Positions 9,011 to 16,223 of a DNA stretch of 33,859 nucleotides are shown piece by piece. The stretch is from Acidothermaceae bacterium (GTDB lineage: Bacteria > Actinomycetota > Actinomycetes > Acidothermales > Acidothermaceae): positions 1 through 33,859 of the forward strand of contig JAICYF010000008.1 of assembly GCA_025934355.1 (NCBI GenBank), read 5' to 3'. Under the pieces are notes generated by a model. That model had not been told where the DNA came from. It saw only the letters and a list, made by a program, of their open reading frames with translations, and made no database searches. Made by a program: the position numbers and the translations under genes. Every line of letters begins with the position of its first letter. The first letter of the stretch is position 1.

Positions 9011-9784
9011 ATGAGCGATGTGATCACCGCGCGGCATGGCACGGGAGTGTGCGAGGTCACGCTCCAGCGGCCGGACGTTCGCAACGCGATCTCCACGCAG
9101 TTCGCCCTTGACTTGACCGACACCTTCCACGATCTGGCGCGCGATCCGGACGTGCGCGCGGTGGTCATCTCGTCGTCCAGCGAAAAGGCGTTTTGCGCGG
9201 GCGCCGACCTCAAAGAACGCGCAGGCTTCAGTGACGACGACCTGCTGGCGCAGCGTCCGGTGGTCAAGGCGTTGTTCGCCTCGGTGCGCGACCTGCCGAT
9301 GCCGGCTATCGCCGCGGTGCAGGGTTTCGCCCTGGGTGGCGGCTTCGAGTTGGCCCTCTCGTGCGACCTGATCGTTGCCGACGAGTCGGCTGTGTTCGGG
9401 CTCACCGAGGTGACCGTCGGGCTGGTGCCTGGCGGCGGCGGCACCCAGTTGTTGGCTCGCCGCATCGGCGCTGGCCGGGCCGCTGACCTGATCCTCACCG
9501 GACGACGGGTCGACGCGGAGGAGGCGGTCCGGCTCGGCATCGTCGACCGGCTGACGTCGCCAGGGCAAGTGCGCGGCACGGCGCTGGACGTCGCCGAGAC
9601 CATCGCGGGAAACTCGCCGCTTGCGGTGCGGGCTGCCAAGCGCGCGGTGCGGGCTGCGTTCGATGCCCGGCTCGGTTTTGATGTCGAGGATTCCGCGTGG
9701 CACGCGGCGGCCGTTTCCGCCGATAGGCGGGAAGGCATCGCCGCGTTCGCCGAGAAGCGCTCGCCGAACTGGACCGGCCGATGA
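9011..9784 (+). CDS. Enoyl-CoA hydratase/isomerase family protein
   Basis: This 257-residue crotonase-fold enzyme hydrates an enoyl-CoA in fatty acid or branched-chain amino acid breakdown. The oxyanion-hole segment CAGADLKERAG (about 64-74) and the segment AAVQGFALGGGFELALSCD (about 102-120) are intact. The Glu positions of both catalytic glutamates appear present in GFE and in GLTEVTVG (about 136). The C-terminal part carries the usual helix KRAVRAAFDA. It is coupled to the HMG-CoA lyase gene by an ATGA overlap. That pairing suggests methylglutaconyl-CoA hydratase of leucine degradation, but the family alone does not fix the substrate. Confidence 0.9.
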   Translation: MSDVITARHGTGVCEVTLQRPDVRNAISTQFALDLTDTFHDLARDPDVRAVVISSSSEKAFCAGADLKERAGFSDDDLLAQRPVVKALFASVRDLPMPAIAAVQGFALGGGFELALSCDLIVADESAVFGLTEVTVGLVPGGGGTQLLARRIGAGRAADLILTGRRVDAEEAVRLGIVDRLTSPGQVRGTALDVAETIAGNSPLAVRAAKRAVRAAFDARLGFDVEDSAWHAAAVSADRREGIAAFAEKRSPNWTGR

Positions 9785-10698
9785 GCGACCTGCCGAACCG
9801 CGTCAGCTTGCGCGAGGTCGGGCCGCGTGACGGGCTGCAAAACGAAGAACCCGTTGCCACTAAAGCGAAAATCGAGTTGGTCGACGCGCTGTCGCAGACC
9901 GGCGTCGGCCGCATCGAGGCCGTGAGCTTCGTCCATCCGCGGGCCATTCCGCAGATGGCCGACGCCGACGACGTCTGGGCTGGCATAGTTCGCAACCCTG
10001 CGATTCGCTACTCCGCGCTGGTGCCGAACCTGCGCGGCGCACAGCGCGCGCTCGACCGCGGGTGTCTTGAGATCGAGATAGTCGTGTCGGCCTCTGACAC
10101 GCATAACAAGGCTAATGTGAATCGGACGACGGCGGAGTCGCTCGACGAGATCTCGCAGGTGATCGACCTCGCCCATGAGCGCGGCGCGACCTGCCACGTG
10201 ACTGTGTCAACGGCTTGGGGCTGTCCTTACGAGGGCGACGTGCCGGTCGAGCGGGTGGTGTCGGTGGCAAAGCGCGCCGTTGCCGACGGCGCTGACGGCC
10301 TGTCCTTCGGTGACACCACCGGAATGGCGACGCCAACGCGGGTGACCCGGTTGGTGGGCGAAACGCGCATGGCGATGCCGGACGTCCCGCTGAACCAGCA
10401 CTTTCACAACACCCGGGGGACCGCGCTGGCGAACGTGTTGGCGGCGCTGCAACTCGGCGTCGCCGACTTCGACGCGAGCGTTGGCGGCTTGGGCGGCTGC
10501 CCGTACGCCCCTGGCGCCTCGGGAAATCTCGCCAGCGAGGAACTTGTGCACATGGTCGAGGACATGGGGATCGACACCGGCGTCGACCTCGACGCCTTGA
10601 TCAACGTTGCTCGCGAGGCCGAGCGCATCGTCGGCCGGGAGTTGCCGTCGCAGGTGTTGCGCGCCGGGCCGCGCACCAGGCGAACCCCCATGCCCTAG
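9781..10698 (+). CDS. Hydroxymethylglutaryl-CoA lyase
   Basis: This 305-residue TIM-barrel lyase cleaves HMG-CoA to acetoacetate and acetyl-CoA, the last step of leucine degradation. It shows the DRE-type N-terminal motif REVGPRDGLQNE (about 11-22), the metal-binding HFHNTRG (about 206-212) and the flexible active-site loop GGLGGCPYAPGASGN (about 237-251) that contains the catalytic Cys. Its ATG overlaps the hydratase stop in ATGA, so the two are expected to be translated together. The full-length match and intact active residues make the call firm. A homologous lyase acting on a related 3-hydroxyacyl-CoA remains possible. Confidence 0.93.
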   Translation: MSDLPNRVSLREVGPRDGLQNEEPVATKAKIELVDALSQTGVGRIEAVSFVHPRAIPQMADADDVWAGIVRNPAIRYSALVPNLRGAQRALDRGCLEIEIVVSASDTHNKANVNRTTAESLDEISQVIDLAHERGATCHVTVSTAWGCPYEGDVPVERVVSVAKRAVADGADGLSFGDTTGMATPTRVTRLVGETRMAMPDVPLNQHFHNTRGTALANVLAALQLGVADFDASVGGLGGCPYAPGASGNLASEELVHMVEDMGIDTGVDLDALINVAREAERIVGRELPSQVLRAGPRTRRTPMP

Positions 10699-10878
10699 CG
10701 GGAACCGCCGAGCTGGCGCACGCTGAGTTCCCCAGCGATCATGCCTCGTTCGGTGCCGGCGAGCGCGTGCCCGTGCAGGTACACGTCGCCACCTTCTTGA
10801 GCGACTCAAGCAAGTCGTTCGACTGGGTGCCGGTCACACGTGTGTCGTGCCCTCGACGTCCAGGCAGAAAACCGTCAC
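10695..10878 (-). pseudogene. Coding-like remnant broken by two frameshifts (tentative)
   Basis: Downstream of the propeller lipoprotein, three short segments in successive frames read like one polypeptide of about 60 residues: VTVFCLDVEGTTHV (starting at a GTG that overlaps the lipoprotein TGA), then TGTQSNDLLESLKK, then GGDVYLHGHALAGTE continuing to VRQLGGSR and a TAG at 10695. None of the frames is open throughout. It may be a decayed small gene, sequence error, or coincidence. I do not recognise the product. It ends overlapping the HMG-CoA lyase stop codon. Confidence 0.3.
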
Positions 10879-12347
10879 GAGGTCGCGACGATCACCAACG
10901 AACCGTGGGTGGTGCCGACGTACGCGTGGCCGTCGTCACCGACCGCGGGCGTCGCAAACCGCGTGGTGGAGTCGCCGAGCGACAACTTGGCCCTCGTCGC
11001 GCCGGACGACGGGTCGAGTGCGTAGAGCGTGCCGGAGCCGGTGTCGAGGGACAGCACCGCGCCTCCAGCGAAGACAGGAGATCCGGCGGGCTTCGCGTGC
11101 CACGTCGGAGTCATCGTCGTGCCACTGATGCGCACGGCGCGGACGCCGTTGGTGCACGGCACGTAGACCACGCCGTTCGCGTACGCGGCGCCGCCGAACG
11201 CGGTGCACAACCGGTTGGTGGGCACGTTCGCGCCGACCCCGCCAAGATTTCCGCGCTGTAGCAGGTAGGTGTTTCCGGCCTTGCCCGCGACGAACAGCCG
11301 TCCGTCCGGCAGCAGCAGTGGCCCGGTAGTGCCCAGGTCGAGGTCGCGCGAGTTTTCCTCCGCCCAGCTGGCCGGCGCGAAGAACGAGACGACCTTGAGG
11401 TTTTGGTCGAGTTCGATGACCGAGTCACTCATGTCGTAGGCCGCTTTGGGATCGGTCTGCGCGCCGTTCCCCACCGACACGTAGATGTGGCCGTTGTCGT
11501 CGGCGGCGGGTCCTGCGGGCGTCCAAATTCCGGCTGTCCGAGAGCTCGGCACTTGGTAGATCAGCGGGTTGCCCTGGCCGTTGGTTGCGACACCGACGAC
11601 GTAGCCGTGATACGGCCCGCAATCGCCGTCCAAGCCCCCGTACGCGACCCAAACCCGGCCGCCGGAAACCAGTAACGCCGCTCGCTGTTGCTCGACCTCA
11701 GGATGCGAACCGGGCGGGTCGACCGGCTTGCTCCACGCAACACTGCCGGTGCTCGCATCGACCGCGACCAATTCGTGATGATGCCCAGACAAGAACGCGA
11801 CGGCGAAGAGCAATCCTGACGACGCGTCGTACGCGGGTGTGCCGGTGATTCCGGTTGGGTCGATGTTGCCGCAGGGCAGTGATCCGCCGTCGACCGGCGT
11901 GCCGACATGGCGTTGCCACACAACAGCGCCGTCATTGCGAAGCGCGTAGAGCGTGTTGTTCTCGGTGGCGGCGATGATGAGCGGCCCTTGCGCGTCGCGC
12001 AGCACCAGCGGACTCGCGTAAATGGCGGCGTCGAGCTTCGGCGCCGCGGCTACTGCAAGCTTCGTGACCTGCTTGGCGTTCGGGGCGGCGCCCGTCCGAG
12101 CGGCGTCGTGATGGTAAGTCGGCCATACCGCGGTGGGATGCGACGCCGAGGGCGACGCCGCGGTAGACGCACTCGCGCCCCCGGGTGACGCGCCGCCGCT
12201 TGCGGGCTGCGACGGGCTCGTCGACGTCGCGGTTGATGCCGTCGACGGCGAACTCGTTGGCGCTTGACTTCGCTGTTTGGACGACGTGCACGCCGTCGCG
12301 AAAACAGCGAGCGCGACTACCGTCACCGCGATGGTTCGTCGGGTCAT
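10875..12347 (-). CDS. Secreted PQQ-binding-like beta-propeller lipoprotein
   Basis: This 490-residue protein starts MTRRTIAVTVVALAVFATAC, a lipoprotein-type signal peptide with the acylated Cys at about residue 20 and an imperfect lipobox. A Ser/Thr/Pro/Ala-rich linker runs to about residue 85. The rest is a beta-propeller beginning AVWPTYHHDAARTGAA, with blades recognisable as NTLYALRNDGAVVW, HHELVAVDASTGSVAW, GTLYALDPSSGATRAK and HAYVGTTHGSLVIV, as in quinoprotein dehydrogenase-like (PQQ/WD-like) domains. No catalytic residues of true PQQ dehydrogenases were identified, so it is probably a binding or scaffold protein on the outer face of the membrane. The start is supported by GGAAGG eight bases upstream; the frame extends further upstream but without protein character. 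It diverges from the phosphatase gene. Confidence 0.88.
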   Translation of the reverse strand: MTRRTIAVTVVALAVFATACTSSKQRSQAPTSSPSTASTATSTSPSQPASGGASPGGASASTAASPSASHPTAVWPTYHHDAARTGAAPNAKQVTKLAVAAAPKLDAAIYASPLVLRDAQGPLIIAATENNTLYALRNDGAVVWQRHVGTPVDGGSLPCGNIDPTGITGTPAYDASSGLLFAVAFLSGHHHELVAVDASTGSVAWSKPVDPPGSHPEVEQQRAALLVSGGRVWVAYGGLDGDCGPYHGYVVGVATNGQGNPLIYQVPSSRTAGIWTPAGPAADDNGHIYVSVGNGAQTDPKAAYDMSDSVIELDQNLKVVSFFAPASWAEENSRDLDLGTTGPLLLPDGRLFVAGKAGNTYLLQRGNLGGVGANVPTNRLCTAFGGAAYANGVVYVPCTNGVRAVRISGTTMTPTWHAKPAGSPVFAGGAVLSLDTGSGTLYALDPSSGATRAKLSLGDSTTRFATPAVGDDGHAYVGTTHGSLVIVATS

Positions 12348-12386
12348 GCCGCGAGCCTTCCCGCTTGGATGTGAAAGCGTGTCTCC

Positions 12387-12869
12387 ATGAGCTACCGAGT
12401 CTGCTTCGTCTGCATGGGGAACATCTGCCGCTCGCCCATGGCCGAGGTTGTCATGCGTTCGATAGTGCGTGATGCGGGCCTGGAAGGCCAGATCGAATTG
12501 TCGAGCGCAGGCACCGGCGGGTGGCATGTGGGCGATCAGGCTGACGAGCGGGCCCGCGTCACGCTCGCGAGCCGAGGGTATGACGGCGAGTCTCATCGAG
12601 CGCGCCAGTTCGCCGCTCACTGGTTCGACGACAACGACCTGGTGCTCGCCGTCGACGACGCGACGTACTCGCGGCTTCGCGAACTCGACCCCGAGCAAAG
12701 CCACGAAAAGCTGCGCCTGCTTCGTGAATTCGATCCGCTCGCGGACGGTGATTTCGACGTGCCTGACCCGTACTACGGCGGGCAGCGTGGATTCGATGAC
12801 GTGCTCGACATGGTTGAGCGCTCTTGCCGCGGGCTGCTTGCTCACCTGCGAGCTGAAGCGCTGGCGTGA
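12387..12869 (+). CDS. Low-molecular-weight protein-tyrosine phosphatase
   Basis: This 160-residue cytoplasmic phosphatase has the P-loop CMGNICRS with nucleophile Cys9 and Arg15 (C-x5-R-S), and the general-acid loop DPYYGG near residue 128. Both catalytic elements of the low-molecular-weight family are intact. Such enzymes remove phosphate from tyrosine and, in some cases, arginine; mycobacterial PtpA is a secreted member. It overlaps the fructosamine-kinase-like gene by 4 bases (GTGA), a pairing that may reflect linked protein repair or dephosphorylation, though this is inferred. The ATG start gives the canonical short N-terminus. It lies 39 bases from the divergent lipoprotein gene. Confidence 0.94.
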   Translation: MSYRVCFVCMGNICRSPMAEVVMRSIVRDAGLEGQIELSSAGTGGWHVGDQADERARVTLASRGYDGESHRARQFAAHWFDDNDLVLAVDDATYSRLRELDPEQSHEKLRLLREFDPLADGDFDVPDPYYGGQRGFDDVLDMVERSCRGLLAHLRAEALA

Positions 12870-13675
12870 GAATCGGCGGCGTCGAGATCGCGGGCGCCCA
12901 CGCGGTGCACGGCGGCGACATCTGCCGCGCTTGGCGCGGCACGGCGTCCGGTCAAGAAGTATTTGCGAAGGGGTTGGAGAATGCGCCCGCCGGGCTTTTT
13001 GCCGCGGAGGTCCGCGGGCTCGACCTGCTTCGCGTCGAGGGCGGCCCATCAATCCCTGAGGTGATTTCGGTCTCGGACGACGGTCTGGTGTTGCGCTGGG
13101 TCGAGCCAGCGTCTCCTTCTCCCGCTATGGCAAGAGATTTCGGACGACGACTAGCGGCGATGCACACCGCGTGGTTGCCTGCATTCGGGCTTGAGCATGA
13201 CGGTTTCATCGGTCCGTTACCGCTGTCTAACGCGGCTGGCGCCTCGTGGCCGGAGTTCTTCGTTGAGCGGCGGCTGAAGCCGTTCATGTCAGCATTGTCG
13301 GCAACTGAGCGCGCTGTCGTCGAGGCGGTCTGCTCGCGCATCGGTGACATCGCCGGTCCGAGCGAACCGCCAGCGCGGGTTCACGGCGATCTGTGGTCGG
13401 GCAACGTGTTGTGGTCGCGTCCTTCTGCTTGGCTCGTTGACGCAGCGAGCGCGCATGGCGGCCATCGGGAGACCGACCTCGCCATGTTGGCGCTGTTCGG
13501 CGTTCCACATTTCGCTGAAATCGTCAGCGGATACGAGGAAGTCGCGCCGCTTGCCGACGGGTGGCGAGACCGTGTCGCGTTGCATCAGCTTCATCCGCTG
13601 CTCGTGCACGCGACGTTGTTCGGCGGCGGCTACGGGTCACGCGCCGCGGCACTGGCCCGCTCGTTGTTGCGCTGA
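12866..13675 (+). CDS. Fructosamine kinase family protein
   Basis: This 269-residue kinase-fold protein phosphorylates fructosamine or ribulosamine adducts on proteins in characterised homologues, starting their removal. Visible are the N-terminal GGDICRAWRG glycine-rich strand, FAKG with the likely ATP-binding Lys (about 30-33), the AMHTAW segment, and the catalytic loop VHGDLWSGNVLW (about 170-181) followed by LVDAAS in place of the DPA/DFG-type metal-binding motif. The segment GGHRETDLAMLALFG also fits the family. The GTG start overlaps the phosphatase stop codon, so translation is coupled. It converges with the peptidyl-tRNA hydrolase gene, leaving only 5 bases between. Confidence 0.9.
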   Translation: MRIGGVEIAGAHAVHGGDICRAWRGTASGQEVFAKGLENAPAGLFAAEVRGLDLLRVEGGPSIPEVISVSDDGLVLRWVEPASPSPAMARDFGRRLAAMHTAWLPAFGLEHDGFIGPLPLSNAAGASWPEFFVERRLKPFMSALSATERAVVEAVCSRIGDIAGPSEPPARVHGDLWSGNVLWSRPSAWLVDAASAHGGHRETDLAMLALFGVPHFAEIVSGYEEVAPLADGWRDRVALHQLHPLLVHATLFGGGYGSRAAALARSLLR

Positions 13676-13680
13676 ATCCC

Positions 13681-14370
13681 TCAGACCGGCCAAAGCGCCA
13701 GCGCGGTGCGGGTGCCCGGCGGAATCTCGGTGAAGCCGGCGTCACGCACCACAACGCGAGCGGACGACGCGAGGCGCGCCCAGGTGGCGGCGTCCGGAAA
13801 ACAAACGCCAACCTCGAAATCGGTGTCACGCCACGGTAACATGTCGTCGCCCGACATTATCGCGTACGCGAGTTGCGCGGCGTGCGCGGTCTGGACGGCG
13901 GCCTTGAGCGGCGACATTGTGACGTGCGGCGTCAACGCAATCGACAATGCGCCCGGCTTCGCGGGCGTCGTTTCGCCGGCTGGCAGCTCAAGTCCGGCGA
14001 CCTGTAGCTTCGCGATCTCCGGGGGAACGGCGTCGGTGGGCGTGGGGAGGCAGACGCGCACCTGCGCGCCGTGATGGACGACCGTCACGCCAGGCAGTTC
14101 GGCGGCCGCCGTCCAACGTGCCCCGCGGGCGCGCCGGGCGACCTTGCGGATCCGACCGTCGAGCCACCGGTGCACCGGAGCGGCCCATTCGCCGTCGTGC
14201 GTGCGCGGGTCGTCAAGCAGACGGACGACGGCTGTCGCGGTCGCCTCCGCGACCGCGACGGCGGTGGGCTCGGCGCCCTTCTCGACCCGTACCACGATCG
14301 GCAGCGCCCACGGTGCTTCGCCGGGCGGGTCGCGGTACGCCGAGACGGCGGTCGGATCGATTTCCGTCAT
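13681..14370 (-). CDS. Pth2-type peptidyl-tRNA hydrolase domain protein
   Basis: This 229-residue protein has a C-terminal half resembling the archaeal/eukaryotic Pth2 fold. It contains MSPLKAAVQTAHAAQLAYA (Pth2 signature of Lys, Gln and His), a Trp-containing DMLPW segment and the closing strand VVRDAGFTEIPPGTRTALAL. Pth2 enzymes release peptides from stalled peptidyl-tRNA. The N-terminal ~110 residues are extra relative to the ~120-residue archaeal enzymes and look like a second, degenerate alpha/beta domain. The ATG at 14370 was chosen; upstream codons in frame run into the intergenic region and read poorly. It diverges from the second carboxyltransferase. Activity is not certain from sequence. 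Confidence 0.82.
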   Translation of the reverse strand: MTEIDPTAVSAYRDPPGEAPWALPIVVRVEKGAEPTAVAVAEATATAVVRLLDDPRTHDGEWAAPVHRWLDGRIRKVARRARGARWTAAAELPGVTVVHHGAQVRVCLPTPTDAVPPEIAKLQVAGLELPAGETTPAKPGALSIALTPHVTMSPLKAAVQTAHAAQLAYAIMSGDDMLPWRDTDFEVGVCFPDAATWARLASSARVVVRDAGFTEIPPGTRTALALWPV

Positions 14371-14419
14371 GCGTCCATGTTGCCGAATCGCGATGCCGCC
14401 GCAGCGCGCAGGTAGGCGA

Positions 14420-14425
14420 TACATT
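14420..14425 (+). promoter_or_regulatory. Leaderless -10 element for second carboxyltransferase gene
   Basis: TACATT ends 6 bases before the GTG start at 14432 in the 61-base divergent gap. It fits TANNNT and the leaderless spacing. The -35 region is not recognisable. Confidence 0.45.
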
Positions 14426-14431
14426 CGCCGA

Positions 14432-16000
14432 GTGAGCGACACAGTCGAGACCCCGGAACCGCCACCGGCGCAAGCCACGCACGCCGCGAAAATCGCCGAG
14501 CTGCGCGACGAGATCGAAGCTGGCGGCGCGACGCGCTATCACGAAGCAAACGCAGCTAAGGGCAAGTTGTTCGCCCGCGAGCGCGTGCGGTTGTTGGTAG
14601 ATGACGGCACGTTCACCGAGGACGGCGCGTTCGCCAACGCGCTGGCCGGCGACCTTCCGGCCGACGGAGTCCTGACCGGCACCGCGAGGATCGGCGGGCG
14701 CCCGGTAGCGATCCTTGCCAACGACTCGACGGTGAAGGCCGGGTCGTGGGGGGCGCGCACCGTGGAGAAGATGATCCGGATCATCGAATTCGCCTACCGC
14801 ACAGGCATTCCGATGGTCTACCTCGTCGACTCGGCAGGTGCGCGCATCACCGACCAGGTGGCGATGTTCCCTGGCCGGCGAGGGGCTGGCCATCTGTTTC
14901 ACCAGCAGGTGCGGGCGAGTGGTTCGATACCGCAGGTCTGCGCTTTGTTCGGCCCGAGTGCCGCTGGCGGCGCGTACATCCCGGCGTTTTGCGACATCGT
15001 CGTGATGGTCGAGGGCAACGCATCGATGTATCTAGGCTCCGACCGCATGGTCGAGATGGTCACCGGAGAGAAGACCACGCTTGAAGAAATGGGCGGCGCG
15101 CGGGTGCATTGCGCGCAGTCGGGCGTCGGCCATGTGCTCGTCGAAAATGAGCAAGACGCGCTTGACGTCGTCCGGCGTTACTTGTCTTATCTGCCGTCGA
15201 ACTGGCAGGGTGAGCCGCCTGCCGGTGATCGGCAGTCGCCTGAACCAATCTCGTTGAGGGAGCTCGTGCCCGACAGCGAGCGGGTGGCGTTCGACATGAA
15301 ACGCTTCGTGCGCGGGCTCGTCGACGCTGGCTCGTTCTTTGAAATCCACGCGTTGTGGGCGCGCGAGGTGGTCGTCGGGTTCGCCCGGCTCGATGGACGT
15401 CCGGTCGGGCTGGTCGCGAACAACCCGATGCACAAGGGCGGTGTGCTATTCGTCGACTCCGCCGACAAAGCGACTCGCTTCATCCAACTGTGCGACGCAT
15501 TCAACGTGCCCCTGGTTTTTCTCGCCGACGTGCCGGGCTTCATGGTCGGAACCGCGGTCGAGAAGCAGGGCATCATCAGGCATGGCGCCAAACTCATTAG
15601 CGCCGTGTCTGAGGCCACCGTTCCGAAGTTGTGTGTTGTCGTCAGAAAGGCTTATGGGGCAGGGCTTTACGCAATGGCTGGCCCTGGCTTCGAGCCCGAC
15701 GCCACGCTCGCCTTGCCGTCGGCGAAAATCGCGGTCATGGGCGCGGAGGCGGCGGTCAACGCGGTGCACGCAAAGCGGTTGGCGGCAATATCGGACGACG
15801 AAGAACGTGCCGCCACCGTTGCTCGGCTGCGCGCCGAGTACGACGAAGACATTGACGTGGTGCGGCTCGCCTCGGAGTTGGTGGTCGACGACATCGTCGA
15901 ACCTGAAGACCTGCGTTCGGCGTTGATCCGGCGAATTGCGGTGGCCCGCACGAAGGATCGGAGCTTCTCCCGCCGGCGGCACGGCGTCACGCCGGTCTAG
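14432..16000 (+). CDS. Acyl-CoA carboxylase beta subunit (second paralogue)
   Basis: This 522-residue carboxyltransferase belongs to the same family as the accD product but a different branch. It has GKLFARERVRLLVDDG, the segment ANDSTVKAGSWGARTVEK, VDSAGARITDQV in the acyl-CoA site, the ASMYLGSDRMVEMVTGEK stretch, FLADVPGFMVGTAVEK and KAYGAGLYAMAGP near the C-terminus. Length is normal and both half-domains are intact. This branch is usually annotated simply as acyl-CoA carboxylase beta; methylcrotonyl- or propionyl-CoA are possible substrates. The GTG at 14432 was chosen over upstream ATGs because the earlier frame overlaps the divergent gene and looks non-coding. No epsilon or alpha subunit is adjacent. 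Leucine catabolism is suggested only by the hydratase/lyase pair 4 kb away. Confidence 0.92.
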   Translation: MSDTVETPEPPPAQATHAAKIAELRDEIEAGGATRYHEANAAKGKLFARERVRLLVDDGTFTEDGAFANALAGDLPADGVLTGTARIGGRPVAILANDSTVKAGSWGARTVEKMIRIIEFAYRTGIPMVYLVDSAGARITDQVAMFPGRRGAGHLFHQQVRASGSIPQVCALFGPSAAGGAYIPAFCDIVVMVEGNASMYLGSDRMVEMVTGEKTTLEEMGGARVHCAQSGVGHVLVENEQDALDVVRRYLSYLPSNWQGEPPAGDRQSPEPISLRELVPDSERVAFDMKRFVRGLVDAGSFFEIHALWAREVVVGFARLDGRPVGLVANNPMHKGGVLFVDSADKATRFIQLCDAFNVPLVFLADVPGFMVGTAVEKQGIIRHGAKLISAVSEATVPKLCVVVRKAYGAGLYAMAGPGFEPDATLALPSAKIAVMGAEAAVNAVHAKRLAAISDDEERAATVARLRAEYDEDIDVVRLASELVVDDIVEPEDLRSALIRRIAVARTKDRSFSRRRHGVTPV

Positions 16001-16014
16001 CGGCCCGGGGCGGC

Positions 16015-16090
16015 GACTCAGAACTGGTGGGGTGACTCAGAGCTGGTGTGGTGACTCAGAGCTGGTGGGGTGACTCAGAGCTGGTGGGTC
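16015..16090 (+). repeat. Four 19-bp tandem direct repeats
   Basis: Four head-to-tail copies of GACTCAGAGCTGGTGGGGT, each 19 bases, begin at 16015, 16034, 16053 and 16072, with one or two mismatches in the first, second and last units. They start 15 bases after the carboxyltransferase stop and precede the DUF222 gene. There are no spacers between units, so this is not a CRISPR array. The unit resembles an iteron or multiple binding site. Confidence 0.9.
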
Positions 16091-16112
16091 GCGGGGGGGC
16101 TGGGGTTTTGTT

Positions 16113-16133
16113 CTGAGTCGGATTGCGACTCAG
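16113..16133. other. Hairpin built from the repeat core
   Basis: Perfect 8-base arms, CTGAGTCG (16113-16120) and CGACTCAG (16126-16133), flank a 5-base loop. The arms contain GACTCAG, the same core that opens each of the four upstream 19-base repeats, so the left arm could also pair with any of those. It may be a terminator for the carboxyltransferase gene (no T-run follows) or part of a protein-binding site linked to the DUF222 gene. Confidence 0.6.
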
Positions 16134-16210
16134 AGCGCGGGGTTTTCAACAGCTGGTTTTCCCTTGTCCACAAAGGATTTCTAGCATCGGGTTTTGTCGG
16201 CGGGGTGGTT

Positions 16211-16216
16211 TAGCGT
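16211..16216 (+). promoter_or_regulatory. Leaderless -10 element for the DUF222/HNH gene
   Basis: TAGCGT lies 7 bases before the ATG at 16224, the same geometry as at several other genes in the window. No -35 is recognisable at 17 bases. Confidence 0.4.
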
Positions 16217-16223
16217 CGTTGCC

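Noticed and set aside
8854-10197. A 447-codon minus-strand frame opposite the hydratase and lyase
   Set aside because: It is a low-quality composition antisense to two enzymes with intact active sites.
12348-13052. Upstream extension of the propeller lipoprotein to position 13052
   Set aside because: It would run antisense through the phosphatase. The lipoprotein signal peptide and a good GGAAGG site define the start at 12347.
16015-16090. CRISPR array
   Set aside because: The repeats are contiguous 19-mers without spacers and no cas genes are present.
16164-16187. TTGTCC and TAGCAT as a -35/-10 pair for DUF222
   Set aside because: The spacer is only 12 bases, too short for a standard promoter.
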